DNA of 61,939 bases from an uncultured Clostridia bacterium. GTDB taxonomy: Bacteria; Bacillota; Clostridia; UBA1381. Each line of letters opens with the position of its first letter. Positions within the stretch are counted from its first letter, which is position 1. The stretch is from NCBI GenBank assembly GCA_947626075.1, contig CANQQW010000003.1:1-61939 (forward strand), given 5' to 3'. Under the pieces are notes generated by a model that was not told the origin of the DNA, did no database searches, and worked only from the letters and a program-made list of their open reading frames with translations. This document shows positions 9,814 to 20,709 of the stretch, one piece after another. The position numbers and the translations under genes are program-made.

Positions 9814-12800
9814 ATGTTAGAGTTTAACAGCTTTGAAGCAATTAAAATAGGCCTGGCTTCTCCCGAGACAATCTTAAGCTGGTCGCACGGCGAGGTCTTA
9901 AAGCCCGAAACCATAAATTACCGCACATTAAAGCCCGAAAAGGACGGTCTGTTCTGCGAAAAGATTTTCGGACCGACGAAAGACTGGGAATGTCACTGCG
10001 GTAAATATAAGAAGATAAGATTTAAAGGTAAAATATGCGAGCGCTGCGGCGTTGAGGTAACGAAAGCGAAAGTAAGGCGCGAGAGAATGGGTCACATCGA
10101 GCTTGCGACTCCCGTTTCGCACATCTGGTACTTTAAGGGCGTTCCGTCGTCAATGGGTCTTATCATTGACATTTCGCCCAGACAGCTTGAAAAGGTACTG
10201 TACTTCGCATCGTATATCGTAACCGACCCGGGCGGTACGGGACTTATGCAGAACCAAGTACTGACCGAGGCGGAATACCGAGAGGCGTATGAAAAGTACG
10301 GTGATAAGTTTGTCGCCGGTATGGGCGCGGAGGCTATAAAGACGCTGCTCGAAAGAATAGACCTTGATAAGCTGAGCGCGGAGCTTAAAGAGGAATTGGA
10401 GGCTTCGCAGGGACAGAAAAAGTCAAGAATCATAAAGCGTCTTGAAATAGTCGAGGCGTTCAGAATTTCGGGAAACCGTCCCGAATGGATGATACTGACG
10501 GTCATTCCCGTAATACCGCCGGAGCTGCGTCCGATGGTACAGCTCGATGGCGGACGTTTCGCGACGTCCGACCTTAACGACCTTTACAGACGCGTAATAA
10601 ACAGAAACAACAGACTTAAAAGACTTTTGGAGCTTGGCGCGCCGGATATTATTATCCGCAACGAGAAGCGTATGCTCCAGGAGGCAGTCGACGCGCTCAT
10701 AAACAACGGCAGACGCGGCAGAACCGTGACGGGTCCCGGAAACAGACCGCTTAAATCCCTTTCCGATATGCTTAAGGGTAAGCAGGGTCGTTTCCGTCAG
10801 AATCTGCTCGGTAAGAGAGTTGACTATTCGGGACGAAGCGTTATCGTCGTAGGTCCCGAAATGAAGATATACCAGTGCGGACTGCCGAAAGAAATGGCTA
10901 TAGAGCTGTTTAAGCCGTTTGTAATGAAAGAGCTTGTGTCGCGCGGTCTCGCGCATAATATAAAGAGCGCAAAGCGTATGGTGGAACGTACCAAGCCGGA
11001 GGTATGGGACGTTTTGGAGGACGTTATAAAGGAGCATCCCGTGCTTCTTAACCGTGCGCCCACGCTGCACAGACTGGGTATCCAGGCGTTTGAGCCGAGA
11101 CTTGTCGAGGGTCACGCCTTAAAGCTTCATCCGCTCGTATGTACGGCGTACAACGCCGACTTCGACGGCGACCAGATGGCTATCCATGTGCCGCTGTCAC
11201 CCGAGGCGCAGGCGGAAGCGCGTTTCCTGATGCTCAGCGCAAATAACCTCTTAAAGCCGCAGGACGGTCACCCGGTAACGGTTCCGACGCAGGACATGAT
11301 TTTGGGTTCTTACTACCTGACTGTCACAAAGGAACATTATGACAGAATGATAGAAACAATCCTTTCCGACGAGATAAAGCTCGGTCTGCTCGCGGAAAGA
11401 CTGGCGGCTATGGAACCGGAAAGCGACCTCGTGCTTTATAAGGAGGACGAGCCGATAAAAAGCTTTACCAAGCTTGAGGACGCGCTGGAGTATGTAAAGG
11501 GACTTGGCGAAGTAACGAAGAACGAGACGAAAATACACGCCAATCCCATAACAATTGTACTCCCGCAAGGCTCGATACAAATTTCGCTTAAAAAGCTTTT
11601 GAGCGAGATAAAGAGACTTGTAATAAAGAAATACACATCGTTCGACGAGGCGCTGCTCGCCTACGATAACGGAAGCTGTACGCTCCACGAGAAAATACTC
11701 GTTGACGTAACCGTTACAATAGACGGCGCGGAAAAGTCGAAGATGATTGAGACCACCGTCGGAAGAATTATTTTCAATAATAATATTCCGCAGAATATCG
11801 GATTTGTGGACAGATCCGACCCCGAAAACGCCTTTAACCTTGAAGTTGATTTTATCGTGGACAAAAAGGCGCTTGAAAAGATTATAGATAAATGCATAAG
11901 AGTATGCGGCACGTCCGAAACAGCCGAAGTGCTTGACAAGATTAAGGCTACCGGCTACAAATACTCGACAAAGGGCGCTATTACCGTCGCGGTGTCGGAT
12001 ATCGAGGTCCCGGAGGAAAAGCAGGAAATCCTTGCGGACGCGGAAAAAGGCATTGAGGAAATTATGCAGATGTACCAGGCGGGTCTTTTGACGAACGACG
12101 AGCGTTACCGTCAGACAATCAAGCTGTGGTCAAAGGCGTCCGAGGACGTTTCAAAAGCCATGATGGAGAATTTGGGTGAGTTTAATCCCATATTCATGAT
12201 GGCGGATTCCGGCGCTCGAGGCAGCGTCAACCAAATTCGTCAGCTTGCCGCGATGCGCGGACTTATGGCTGACACGCAGGGACGCACGGTTGAAATTCCT
12301 ATCCGCGCGAACTTCCGAGAGGGTCTTAACGTACTCGAATACTTTATTTCGTCGCACGGCGCGCGTAAGGGTCTTACAGATACGGCTCTGCGTACCGCCG
12401 ACTCGGGCTATCTGACGCGCCGTCTCGTGGACGTATCTCAGAACGTTATCATCCGCGAGATCGACTGCGGCACGGACGAGGGCGAGTGGGTAACAGAGAT
12501 CACGGACGGTAAGGAAAGCATAGAGCCTTTGTACGACCGTATTGTCGGACGCACGGCTATGGAGGACGTTATCCACCCCGAAACGGGTGCTGTGCTCGCT
12601 AAGGGCGGGGAGTTAATATCGGACGACCAGGCTACGGCTATTATAAACGCGGGAATTACAAAGGTTTATATAAGAAGCGTGCTGACGTGTAAATCAAAGA
12701 TAGGCGTGTGCGCGAAGTGCTACGGCACGAACCTTGCCACGGGCGACCTCGTAAACGTCGGCGAAGCGGTAGGTATTATCGCGGCTCAGTCGATAGGCGA

Positions 12801-13614
12801 GCCGGGTACGCAGCTTACGATGCGTAACTTCCACGCGGGCGGCGTTGCGGGCAGTAACGATATTACGCAGGGTCTTCCGCGTGTCGAGGAGCTTTTTGAG
12901 GCGAGAAAGCCTAAAGGTCTCGCTATAATCTCCGAAATCGCGGGTAAGATTACAATTAACGAATCAAAGCGGAAGCGTGAGGTAATCGTTCAGAACGATG
13001 AGACGGGCGAAGCGAAAACGTATTCCATTCCTTACGGTTCGAGCATAAAGGTACGCGACGGCGACGTTATCGAAGCCGGTGACGAGATCACCGTCGGAAG
13101 CGTAAACCCGAACGATATTCTGCATATCAAAGGTCCTCACGCCGTACAGGTTTATATATCACGCGAGGTTCAAAGAACGTACCGTATGCAGGGCGTTGAC
13201 ATCAACGATAAGCACGTTGAGGTTATCACGCGTCAGATGCTCAGAAAGGTAAGAGTTGAGGAAGCAGGTCAGACCGACCTTTTAATAGGCTCGCTCGTTG
13301 ATAAGTTCGAGCTTGAAGAAGCGAACAGACGCGTGGCGGAAGCGGGAGGCACTGAGTTTGCCGCCGCGTCGCCGGTACTTCTCGGTATAACGAAAGCGTC
13401 GCTTGCCACAGATTCATTCCTGTCCGCCGCGTCGTTCCAGGAGACGACAAAGGTTCTTACAGAAGCGGCTATTAAGGGTAAGATCGACCCGCTGCAGGGA
13501 CTTAAGGAAAATGTTATTATCGGTAAGCTTATCCCCGCCGGTACGGGTATGAGTATTTACAAGGATATTAATATTACCGTTGACGGCGAAGAAGTAGAGG
13601 ACGAGGAAGCGTAA
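9814..13614 (+). CDS. rpoC: RNA polymerase beta' subunit
   Basis: A 1266-residue beta' subunit. The N-terminal zinc site has [20 protein letters not shown] at about residues 60-80. The Mg-binding active site [10 protein letters not shown] is near residue 447. The second zinc site (CGTD...[13 protein letters not shown]) and the bridge and trigger-helix region ([20 protein letters not shown]) are intact. The start follows TTGGAGG. It is co-transcribed with rpoB and closed by the hairpin at 13626-13660. The usual downstream rpsL-rpsG-fusA-tuf genes are missing here; ilvD lies convergently instead. Confidence 0.98.
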   Translation: MLEFNSFEAIKIGLASPETILSWSHGEVLKPETINYRTLKPEKDGLFCEKIFGPTKDWECHCGKYKKIRFKGKICERCGVEVTKAKVRRERMGHIELATPVSHIWYFKGVPSSMGLIIDISPRQLEKVLYFASYIVTDPGGTGLMQNQVLTEAEYREAYEKYGDKFVAGMGAEAIKTLLERIDLDKLSAELKEELEASQGQKKSRIIKRLEIVEAFRISGNRPEWMILTVIPVIPPELRPMVQLDGGRFATSDLNDLYRRVINRNNRLKRLLELGAPDIIIRNEKRMLQEAVDALINNGRRGRTVTGPGNRPLKSLSDMLKGKQGRFRQNLLGKRVDYSGRSVIVVGPEMKIYQCGLPKEMAIELFKPFVMKELVSRGLAHNIKSAKRMVERTKPEVWDVLEDVIKEHPVLLNRAPTLHRLGIQAFEPRLVEGHALKLHPLVCTAYNADFDGDQMAIHVPLSPEAQAEARFLMLSANNLLKPQDGHPVTVPTQDMILGSYYLTVTKEHYDRMIETILSDEIKLGLLAERLAAMEPESDLVLYKEDEPIKSFTKLEDALEYVKGLGEVTKNETKIHANPITIVLPQGSIQISLKKLLSEIKRLVIKKYTSFDEALLAYDNGSCTLHEKILVDVTVTIDGAEKSKMIETTVGRIIFNNNIPQNIGFVDRSDPENAFNLEVDFIVDKKALEKIIDKCIRVCGTSETAEVLDKIKATGYKYSTKGAITVAVSDIEVPEEKQEILADAEKGIEEIMQMYQAGLLTNDERYRQTIKLWSKASEDVSKAMMENLGEFNPIFMMADSGARGSVNQIRQLAAMRGLMADTQGRTVEIPIRANFREGLNVLEYFISSHGARKGLTDTALRTADSGYLTRRLVDVSQNVIIREIDCGTDEGEWVTEITDGKESIEPLYDRIVGRTAMEDVIHPETGAVLAKGGELISDDQATAIINAGITKVYIRSVLTCKSKIGVCAKCYGTNLATGDLVNVGEAVGIIAAQSIGEPGTQLTMRNFHAGGVAGSNDITQGLPRVEELFEARKPKGLAIISEIAGKITINESKRKREVIVQNDETGEAKTYSIPYGSSIKVRDGDVIEAGDEITVGSVNPNDILHIKGPHAVQVYISREVQRTYRMQGVDINDKHVEVITRQMLRKVRVEEAGQTDLLIGSLVDKFELEEANRRVAEAGGTEFAAASPVLLGITKASLATDSFLSAASFQETTKVLTEAAIKGKIDPLQGLKENVIIGKLIPAGTGMSIYKDINITVDGEEVEDEEA

Positions 13615-13625
13615 AAAACAGCAAT

Positions 13626-13660
13626 AAAAAGACTGTATCATTTCTGATACAGTCTTTTTT
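13626..13660. terminator. Bidirectional terminator between rpoC and ilvD
   Basis: GACTGTATCA (13631-13640) and TGATACAGTC (13645-13654) pair across TTTC. A-runs lie on the left and T-runs on the right, so it works for rpoC (+) and ilvD (-). Confidence 0.92.
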
Positions 13661-13667
13661 AATACCG

Positions 13668-15332
13668 TTAATCGTCCAGCATGACCGCGCCTTGGATCGC
13701 GGAGGATACCATTTTTGAGTATCTCTTTAAATAACCTGTTTTAATTTTCGGTTCAAGCGGTTTCCAATTCTCTTTGCGTTTTGCTATCTCCTCGTCGGAT
13801 ACTTTCAAGCTTATACTGCAATTATCAATATCTATTGATATAATGTCGCCGTCCTGTACGAACGCGATAAGTCCGCCCTCGGCAGCCTCCGGCGACACAT
13901 GACCTATCGCCGCGCCGCGCGTCGCGCCGCTGAAGCGTCCGTCGGTGATGAGCGCGACATCCTTATCAAGTCCCATACCGCATATCGCGGAGGTGGGGGA
14001 CAGCATTTCGCGCATACCCGGTCCGCCTTTCGGACCCTCGTAACGGATAACAACAACGTCGCCTTTTACAATTTTACCCTCGTAAATCGCCGCGATAGCC
14101 TCCTCCTCGCTGTTATACACCTTTGCCGCGCCCTCGTGACAAAGCATTTCGGGAGCAACCGCGCTGCGCTTAACAACCGAGCCGTCCGGCGCGAGATTGC
14201 CTTTAAGTACCGCGATACCGCCCGTTTCACTGTACGGATCGTCTATCGGACGTATTACCGAATAATCGAGAACATGAACGTCCTTTATATTCTCACCGAG
14301 CGTTTTGCCGGTAACGGTGATTGTGTCAAGCTTTAAAAGATTTTTCTTGGAAAGCTCGTTCATAAGCGCCTGCACTCCTCCCGCCGCGTATAAGTCCTGC
14401 ACGTGGTGGTCGCCCGCAGGCGCGAGGTGGCAGAGATTGGGCGTTTCCTTGCTTATCTCGTTCGCGTAGTCAAGCGTAATCGGCGCTTTCGCCTCGTGCG
14501 CTATCGCGGGGAGATGCAGCATTGAATTTGTCGAGCAGCCCAAAGCCATATCCACTCTGAGCGCGTTATATATAGAGTCGGGAGTGATAATATCGCGCGG
14601 CTTTATATCCTTTTCAAGAAGCTCCATAATCTTCATACCCGCCTGTTTGGCAAGCCTTATTCTTTCCGAGTACACCGCCGGTATGGTACCGTTACCCGGC
14701 AGCGCCATTCCAAGAACCTCACACAAACAGTTCATCGAGTTTGCCGTGAACATGCCGGAGCATGAACCGCATGACGGACAAGCTGCCTCTTCGAGATTTT
14801 TAAGCTCCGCCTCGTCAATAGCGCCCGCCTTGAACGCGCCCACAGCCTCAAACGTAGTGTTAAGGTCGCGGAATTTACCGTTATAGTTTATTGACAGCAT
14901 AGGACCGCCGCTGATTACAATCGCGGGAATATTAAGTCTCGCCGCCGCGATTAGCATACCCGGCACAATCTTATCACAGTTGGGTATAAGTACAAGCGCG
15001 TCGAAGCCGTGCGCTATCGTCATAGATTCTATGGAGTCGGCAATAAGCTCACGCGACGCGAGCGAATATTTCATACCTTTATGTCCCATCGCGATACCGT
15101 CGCACACGCCTATAGCGGGGAACTCAATAGGAGTACCGCCCGCGACCCTTACGCCCGTCTTAACCGCCTCGGCAATTTTGTCAAGATGAATATGTCCCGG
15201 AATAACCTCGTTTTTGGCGCTTACCACGCCTATAAGCGGACGGTTAAGCTCCTCGTCCGTAAATCCCGCCGCTTTAAAAAGCGAGCGGTGCGGCGTTTTC
15301 TCCAGACCTTTTTTTACCAAATCACTGTACAT
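13668..15332 (-). CDS. ilvD: Dihydroxy-acid dehydratase
   Basis: A 554-residue IlvD. It dehydrates 2,3-dihydroxy-isovalerate and -methylvalerate to the keto acids for valine, isoleucine and leucine. The iron-sulfur ligands are visible in PNCDK (around residue 122) and [17 protein letters not shown] (around 190). The C-terminal swivelling domain with [12 protein letters not shown] and [20 protein letters not shown] is complete. The start at 15332 follows AGGAGG. It is the last gene of a minus-strand run; no other ilv or leu genes are nearby, so branched-chain synthesis genes are scattered. Confidence 0.97.
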   Translation of the reverse strand: MYSDLVKKGLEKTPHRSLFKAAGFTDEELNRPLIGVVSAKNEVIPGHIHLDKIAEAVKTGVRVAGGTPIEFPAIGVCDGIAMGHKGMKYSLASRELIADSIESMTIAHGFDALVLIPNCDKIVPGMLIAAARLNIPAIVISGGPMLSINYNGKFRDLNTTFEAVGAFKAGAIDEAELKNLEEAACPSCGSCSGMFTANSMNCLCEVLGMALPGNGTIPAVYSERIRLAKQAGMKIMELLEKDIKPRDIITPDSIYNALRVDMALGCSTNSMLHLPAIAHEAKAPITLDYANEISKETPNLCHLAPAGDHHVQDLYAAGGVQALMNELSKKNLLKLDTITVTGKTLGENIKDVHVLDYSVIRPIDDPYSETGGIAVLKGNLAPDGSVVKRSAVAPEMLCHEGAAKVYNSEEEAIAAIYEGKIVKGDVVVIRYEGPKGGPGMREMLSPTSAICGMGLDKDVALITDGRFSGATRGAAIGHVSPEAAEGGLIAFVQDGDIISIDIDNCSISLKVSDEEIAKRKENWKPLEPKIKTGYLKRYSKMVSSAIQGAVMLDD

Positions 15333-15345
15333 TTTATCTTCCTCC

Positions 15346-15996
15346 TTAAATCTTCATAAAAATTTGCAGTAATATATTATAGTTATATAAATATTTAACA
15401 ATGTACGACGTGTCTATTAATTCAAACAGACCGCTCTCTGCCGGAGCGAAAAGCGCCGCGAGCGCAAGCAGTACGAATACTATAAACAGCATATTTACCG
15501 CGCAAAGTATTCCGCCTGCGAGCTTATTCACGCTCTTTATCACGGGCGCGCCCGTAATCGCGGTTATTACCATGTACGCCGCCATAAGTATCAAACGTAT
15601 CACTATAAACAAGCCGACACTTGAAATTATTGATATAAAAACGGACGCGAGCGCCGACGCGGCGGTGTCGTTTACGGAAGCGGCAACGCCCTGCGCGCTT
15701 TCTATACCGCTGTTTACAAGCGGTTTTAAAAATTCGGGCAAATTAAGCGCGTCGGGTATATTCACGCCTCCGCCCGGCGGCAGGTGTATATTCTCGGTTA
15801 TCCACGCGCGCAAGGTCTCCGCGAACGAGGACGACGCGAGAAATTCCTTTGCCGGCTCCTTTAAAAGCATTACCGACACTATCGTAATCACAAGCGCCGC
15901 GATTTTCCATACAGACTTTACAAGTCCCTTGCGGTATCCGACCGAAAAAGCCGTTATCAAAATCAGCGCAAAAATAATGTCAAGAACTATACCCAT
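15346..15996 (-). CDS. CvpA family membrane protein
   Basis: A 216-residue protein with four hydrophobic segments. It starts [20 protein letters not shown] and has the CvpA-type [10 protein letters not shown] after the first helix. A periplasm-facing loop (~60-115) precedes the last two helices. CvpA proteins are linked to colicin V production in E. coli and envelope homeostasis elsewhere; the role in Clostridia is unclear. AGGAGG precedes the ATG. It lies 13 bases ahead of ilvD and 8 bases after the DUF5711-like gene. Confidence 0.85.
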   Translation of the reverse strand: MGIVLDIIFALILITAFSVGYRKGLVKSVWKIAALVITIVSVMLLKEPAKEFLASSSFAETLRAWITENIHLPPGGGVNIPDALNLPEFLKPLVNSGIESAQGVAASVNDTAASALASVFISIISSVGLFIVIRLILMAAYMVITAITGAPVIKSVNKLAGGILCAVNMLFIVFVLLALAALFAPAESGLFELIDTSYIVKYLYNYNILLQIFMKI

Positions 15997-16004
15997 ATTT
16001 CCTC

Positions 16005-17411
16005 CTAAATCGTTACAAGCTCAATACTGTTTGAATATACAATCGCAAAAGAGACGTCGGACAAAACATACAAATTACGTATATCCATTGTCGCGGTGTA
16101 TTTTGTCATATTCTTTGAGTTAAGCTTGCCGAAATACACATCTCTGCCGATATTGTACAGCGCGTTTTTATTGCTCACTCCGATAAAATCCGTCACGCCT
16201 GTAAGCGTCACGCTGTCCTTAAGGGAGCCTCCGGGCGAGTACAGATTCAACATCGGTATGTTGCCGTCGTCAAAAGACAGAAGCTTGCTGCCGTCATCGT
16301 CAACGGCGGAATGGGTAAGCTGCACGTTTTCAAACGTATTGTCGTATATTACCCTGCCCGACGAGGATACGCCCAAAATTCTGTTGTCGCCGAACGCGTT
16401 AAGCGTGTCGTCCGCGAACTTTACCTCGAAAATAACGGTATCGTCCGCGTCCACTTTCGCGTAGCTGTTTGTTTCGTTCACGTTAAAAAGCTGTATCGCG
16501 CTTTTCGCGTTCGCGTCCGTATTCAGCAGCGCGACCGCGACGCGGCGCGACGAGGATGAAATGTCCGCGCTTATAACGCTGTCGCTGCCGGACGCCCACG
16601 AGAAAATCTGCGCGCCTGATTTGTTGTATACCGATATTCCGCCTTTATACGACGCTTTATCCGTAATAATAACCGCGTCGCCGTTCGAGGACACGTTCGC
16701 CGATTCTATAATGTCGGGGTCCTCCGTTTCGTAAACGAGCTTTTTGTCGTTGTAAAGACATATTTTATTTCTTCCTCTTTCGGCAAGAAGTATATAATTA
16801 CCCTCCGCTTTCAATATCGGGTCCACTATAACCGTATCCTGCTCCCAAGCGACGCTGCCGGAAGAATCTATGTAAGACAAATGGTTCATGTTAGCGCAAA
16901 GTATTCCGCCCTTATACGGAGCGAACTCGGTATCGCTTGCGTTTTCAAGGGGGATAATCACATTCGAGGTTATCTCGGTGCTGTACACCGCGTCCGGCTT
17001 GGGTGTGGCGGGCGCTTCGGGCAAGGAATTGTCCGCAGACTTAAGCAAGGAAAAAATATTTGTGAAATTTTTTGTGAAATTATTCTTGTATTTGCCGATT
17101 ATGCCGGAATCTATGGATATAAACAACAATACCACGATTAATCCTATAATGCCTCCGACAATTACGCCCTTTTTCGTATTCTTTGGCTCGTTTCCAAAAG
17201 CTCCGTCCGTCCTGTCAAAAGCTTCGTCGTATATATCGTTGTACGCGCCGCCGTATTCAATGCCGCCCGTATCGGGAATGTCTATGGGCGGCGTGCCGCC
17301 GTCAAGCTCCCGCTCGCTTTCGGACGTATTATCGCCGTCGTTCTCCGCATAGCGGATAAGGTCGTTTATGGAACCCTCGTTTATAATGTCCTTGTCCTTG
17401 TCTTTTTTCAA
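16005..17411 (-). CDS. DUF5711-like membrane-anchored beta-propeller protein
   Basis: About 468 residues. An acidic cytoplasmic N-terminus (~80) is followed by one transmembrane segment (GVIVGGIIGLIVVLLFIS). About 330 extracytoplasmic residues then form WD40/PQQ-like beta repeats (for example VAVALLNTDANAKSAIQLFN). This architecture matches DUF5711 proteins of Clostridia, of unknown function. The TTG at 17411 is chosen because AAAGGAGGTG lies 8-9 bases upstream; an in-frame TTG at 17435 would swallow that RBS. The start overlaps the truA stop in TTGA, implying translational coupling. Confidence 0.75.
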   Translation of the reverse strand: MKKDKDKDIINEGSINDLIRYAENDGDNTSESERELDGGTPPIDIPDTGGIEYGGAYNDIYDEAFDRTDGAFGNEPKNTKKGVIVGGIIGLIVVLLFISIDSGIIGKYKNNFTKNFTNIFSLLKSADNSLPEAPATPKPDAVYSTEITSNVIIPLENASDTEFAPYKGGILCANMNHLSYIDSSGSVAWEQDTVIVDPILKAEGNYILLAERGRNKICLYNDKKLVYETEDPDIIESANVSSNGDAVIITDKASYKGGISVYNKSGAQIFSWASGSDSVISADISSSSRRVAVALLNTDANAKSAIQLFNVNETNSYAKVDADDTVIFEVKFADDTLNAFGDNRILGVSSSGRVIYDNTFENVQLTHSAVDDDGSKLLSFDDGNIPMLNLYSPGGSLKDSVTLTGVTDFIGVSNKNALYNIGRDVYFGKLNSKNMTKYTATMDIRNLYVLSDVSFAIVYSNSIELVTI

Positions 17412-18142
17412 CGATAATACACCTCCTTTAAGCAAAGTCCCTCGGGCGGCGCGGTTATGCCCGCTCTTTGCCTGTCGCGCGATTCTATTATATCTTTCAT
17501 GTCCGCGGCGTTGATTTTACCGTTTCCCGCCGCCGCGAGAGTGCCTGTTATTATCCGCACCATATTGTACAGAAATCCGTTTCCCGTTATATCGATTGTT
17601 ATCAAATCATTTTTACGAGAAATGTCAAGCGAATAAATTTCGCGCACGGTCGTTTTTACCGAAAACCCGCTTGACGCGAAGCCTATAAAATCATGCTTGC
17701 CCAAAAAAGCCGCCGCCGCTTCCCGCATTTTATCAATGTCAATCGGATACTTGTAATGCCACGCGTAGCGGCAAAGAACCGCGTCGGGAAATTCACGGTT
17801 TAAAATCCTGTACACATACCGCTTGCCCACGGCGCTCCGCGACGCGTGAAAGTCCTCGTCAACCTCGCTCGCGCCGAAGCATACTATATCTTTCGGCAGC
17901 ATGGCGCAAAGCGCGTAGGGAAATCTGTCCGCACCCATTTTCGAGCTTGTGTGGAAATTACAGACGTAATTTTCCGCGTGAACGCCGGTATCGGTGCGTC
18001 CGCAGCCGATAAGAACCACGTTTTCGCCCGTGATTTTTTCAATCGCGTTTTTCACCGTTTCCTGTACCGTCACGCTGTTTTTCTGTATCTGCCAGCCGTG
18101 GTACTCCGTGCCGTCGTACTGTAAGTTAAGCTTAATATTCAT
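17408..18142 (-). CDS. truA: tRNA pseudouridine(38-40) synthase TruA
   Basis: About 244 residues. It isomerises uridines 38-40 in the tRNA anticodon arm. The catalytic Asp is in GCGRTDTGVHA, and MNIKLNLQYDGTEYHGWQ is the family N-terminus. An ATG at 18157 (five codons longer) is a possible alternative; neither has a strong RBS. It follows ecfT by about 35 bases, in the classical Firmicutes order ecfA1-ecfA2-ecfT-truA. The rplM-rpsI pair that often follows is absent and a DUF5711-like gene takes its place. Confidence 0.95.
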   Translation of the reverse strand: MNIKLNLQYDGTEYHGWQIQKNSVTVQETVKNAIEKITGENVVLIGCGRTDTGVHAENYVCNFHTSSKMGADRFPYALCAMLPKDIVCFGASEVDEDFHASRSAVGKRYVYRILNREFPDAVLCRYAWHYKYPIDIDKMREAAAAFLGKHDFIGFASSGFSVKTTVREIYSLDISRKNDLITIDITGNGFLYNMVRIITGTLAAAGNGKINAADMKDIIESRDRQRAGITAPPEGLCLKEVYYR

Positions 18143-18176
18143 TATACCATTTCCCATGCTAAAATTCAATCTAAAT

Positions 18177-18998
18177 TTATATCCAATATTCCGCTGCGGC
18201 AAGCAGGGCGCACGCGAGGAAAAAAATTACGCACGCCGCGCCGTCAAGTCCTGTAAAGCGGCTTTCTTTCATACGCGTCCGCTTTTTCCCGCCCGTATAG
18301 CAGCGCGCTTCCATAGCCTCGGCAAGCTCGTCCGCGCGGCGAAAAGCGCTGATTAAAAGCGGTATGAGCAGAGGCAGCATAGCCTTTGCCCTCTTTATTA
18401 TATTACCCGTCTCAAAGTCCGCGCCGCGCGCGGTCTGCGCCTTCATAAGCTTGTCGGTCTCCTCCGCGAGCGTCGGTATAAACCGTATGGCTATCGTCAT
18501 CATCATCGCTATTTCGTGCGACGGTACTTTTATTTTATTAAGCGGACTTAACAGCTTCTCTATACCGTCGGTAAGCTGCAAGGGCGAGGTCGTAAGGGTG
18601 AGCAGCGACGTGCCTATAATAAGATACAAAAGCCGTATCGTCATTACCGCGCCCGCCGTCACTCCCTCTTTTGTGATTTTCAAGCTGAATGAAAAGACAG
18701 CTACCGACCACAGCTCCTCGCCCGGCGTCATAAACACGTTAAGTACCGCCGTGAATATGAAAATCCACAGCATGGGACGTATTCCCTTTAAAATCACCTT
18801 GATCGGCACGCCGCTTACAAGTATAAGCGTAAGCGTGTAAAGCGAAAATATCATATACGAAATCGGGCTGTCCGCCATAAACAGCGCCGCAACGTACAAT
18901 ATCGTAAATATCAGTTTTACCGTCGGATTGAGCCTGTGCAGCGGCGAATCGCCGGGTACGTATTTTCCTATTATTATATCCTTAAACACCGCCGCCAC
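18177..18998 (-). CDS. ecfT: ECF transporter transmembrane component EcfT
   Basis: A 273-residue membrane protein with five to six hydrophobic segments. It has the two cytoplasmic coupling helices with the Ala-Arg-Gly type motifs typical of EcfT (AQTARGADF and AEAMEARCYTG). It joins the two ATPases to interchangeable vitamin-binding S components. It overlaps ecfA2 by 17 bases. No S-component gene is in the window, so this is a shared group II module serving substrate binders encoded elsewhere. Confidence 0.95.
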   Translation of the reverse strand: MAAVFKDIIIGKYVPGDSPLHRLNPTVKLIFTILYVAALFMADSPISYMIFSLYTLTLILVSGVPIKVILKGIRPMLWIFIFTAVLNVFMTPGEELWSVAVFSFSLKITKEGVTAGAVMTIRLLYLIIGTSLLTLTTSPLQLTDGIEKLLSPLNKIKVPSHEIAMMMTIAIRFIPTLAEETDKLMKAQTARGADFETGNIIKRAKAMLPLLIPLLISAFRRADELAEAMEARCYTGGKKRTRMKESRFTGLDGAACVIFFLACALLAAAEYWI

Positions 18999-19842
18999 CT
19001 CCGAGAAACCGCGCGATAGCGTCCGCCGCGCCGCTCACGGTATAAATATTGTCGGGCAGCGTAAAACCGGCTTTGCGCAGCGCGTCCGTAAGCATGGTTA
19101 TCTGAGGCACGTCAAGACCGATCTTTCGGAGATTCTCGCCCTGTGAAAATATCCGCTCCGCCGACCCCTCGGCTTCGACGCGTCCATCATTCATAACGAT
19201 TACGTTTTCCGCTGTTTTCGCCACGTCCTCCATCGAGTGCGACACGAAAATAATAATCATGTCCGAATACTGTTCGTGAAGTCTTTTTATTATCGACAAA
19301 ATATCGTCTCTGCCCTTTGGGTCAAGACCGGCGGTAGGCTCGTCGAGTATAAGCGCCTTTGGCTTCATGGCGAGTACTCCCGCTATGGCGGCGCGGCGTT
19401 TCTGACCGCCGGACAGCTCGAACGGCGAACGATTAAAATACTTTTCGTCAAGTCCGACAAGCGCGGCGGCGTCACGGACACGTCTGTCCGTTTCCTCTTC
19501 AAAAAGTCCCATATTGCGCGGACCGAACGCTATATCGCGGTATACCGTTTCTTCAAAAAGCTGATGCTCGGGATACTGGAACACAAGCCCGACCGTGCGC
19601 CGCGCAAGCTTCACGTTTGCCGCGTCGGCGTTAATGTCCGTGCCGTCTATTAAAATCCTGCCGCTTGTCGGCTTTATAAGCGCGTTAAAATGCTGTATCA
19701 GCGTGGACTTACCGCTGCCTGTATGACCTATAATCGCGGTCAGAGACCCGTCGGGTATTTCAAGATTAACGTCCCGCAATGCGCACCTCTCAAACGGTGT
19801 GCCGGCTTGGTACGTGTAACAAAGATTTTCCGTTTTTATCAT
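18982..19842 (-). CDS. ecfA2: ECF transporter ATPase EcfA2
   Basis: A 286-residue ABC ATPase. Walker A is GHTGSGKST, the Q-loop region VFQYPEHQLFEETV, the signature LSGGQKRRAAIAG and Walker B ALILDEPTAGLD. The YPEHQLF sequence marks the A2 subunit. It powers vitamin or metal uptake with EcfA1 and EcfT. It overlaps ecfA1 by 4 bases at the start and ecfT at the end. Confidence 0.95.
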   Translation of the reverse strand: MIKTENLCYTYQAGTPFERCALRDVNLEIPDGSLTAIIGHTGSGKSTLIQHFNALIKPTSGRILIDGTDINADAANVKLARRTVGLVFQYPEHQLFEETVYRDIAFGPRNMGLFEEETDRRVRDAAALVGLDEKYFNRSPFELSGGQKRRAAIAGVLAMKPKALILDEPTAGLDPKGRDDILSIIKRLHEQYSDMIIIFVSHSMEDVAKTAENVIVMNDGRVEAEGSAERIFSQGENLRKIGLDVPQITMLTDALRKAGFTLPDNIYTVSGAADAIARFLGGGGGV

Positions 19843-20684
19843 ATACCGACCTCACTCGCTTTCTTTATAAGCTCCGCAAAGCACTCGTCCACGGTCAGTA
19901 CGCTTTTGTTTATTTCGATACCGCGTTTACCCAGTTCATACGCGAGAAGCGTAACCTGCGGCACGTCAAGTCCGAGAGACTTTAATTCTTCCACGCGGCA
20001 AAAAACGTCCCCGGGCGCGCCGTCAAGAACAATTTCTCCGTTGTCTATAACGACCGCGCGCTGCGCCTCGGCGGCTTCGTCCATGCGGTGCGTTATAAGC
20101 ACTACCGTTATACCTTTTTCGCTGTTTAGTCTTTTTATCGTTTCGATAACTTCTCTCCTGCCCTTCGGGTCAAGCATGGCGGTAGACTCGTCAAGTATAA
20201 GTATCTCGGAGTTCATCGCGAGTACAGCGGCGATTGCCACTCTCTGTTTTTGACCGCCCGACAAGTTTGACGGCGCGGACAAGGCGAATTTCGTCATACC
20301 AACCGTTTCAAGACACTCGTCAACGCGGCGGCGTATCTCCTTAGGGTCTACGCCAAGATTTTCCGGCGCGAACGCAACCTCGTCCTCAACCGACGCCGCG
20401 ACCATCTGATTATCCGGATTCTGGAACACCATACCTGCCGACTGACGTATACGGAACGTGTTTTTACCGTCGGACGTGTCCATACCGTTTACATATACCT
20501 TGCCGCCGGACGGAAGAAGTATCGCGTTAAAATGCTTCGCGAGGGTCGATTTGCCGCTGCCGTTGCGTCCGAGTACGGCGGTGAATGAGCCTTTATCTAT
20601 TTTTAAATTTATTTCCTTTAAAACGTTTTCCCGCGCGTTGTCATCCGCGCGGTACGCAAAGGAAAGCTTTTGCGTTTCTATCAT
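19839..20684 (-). CDS. ecfA1: ECF transporter ATPase EcfA1
   Basis: About 281 residues. Walker A is GRNGSGKST, the Q-loop is VFQNPDNQMVA (typical of A1), the signature LSGGQKQRVAIA and Walker B ILILDESTAMLD. The ATG at 20684 (MIETQKLSF) is preferred to an in-frame start 32 codons upstream. AAGGGGGG precedes it, and the longer version would run into the methyltransferase gene. First of ecfA1-ecfA2-ecfT-truA, 25 bases after the methyltransferase. Confidence 0.95.
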   Translation of the reverse strand: MIETQKLSFAYRADDNARENVLKEINLKIDKGSFTAVLGRNGSGKSTLAKHFNAILLPSGGKVYVNGMDTSDGKNTFRIRQSAGMVFQNPDNQMVAASVEDEVAFAPENLGVDPKEIRRRVDECLETVGMTKFALSAPSNLSGGQKQRVAIAAVLAMNSEILILDESTAMLDPKGRREVIETIKRLNSEKGITVVLITHRMDEAAEAQRAVVIDNGEIVLDGAPGDVFCRVEELKSLGLDVPQVTLLAYELGKRGIEINKSVLTVDECFAELIKKASEVGI

Positions 20685-20709
20685 TTCCGTACCCCCCTTT
20701 AAGGCGTAT

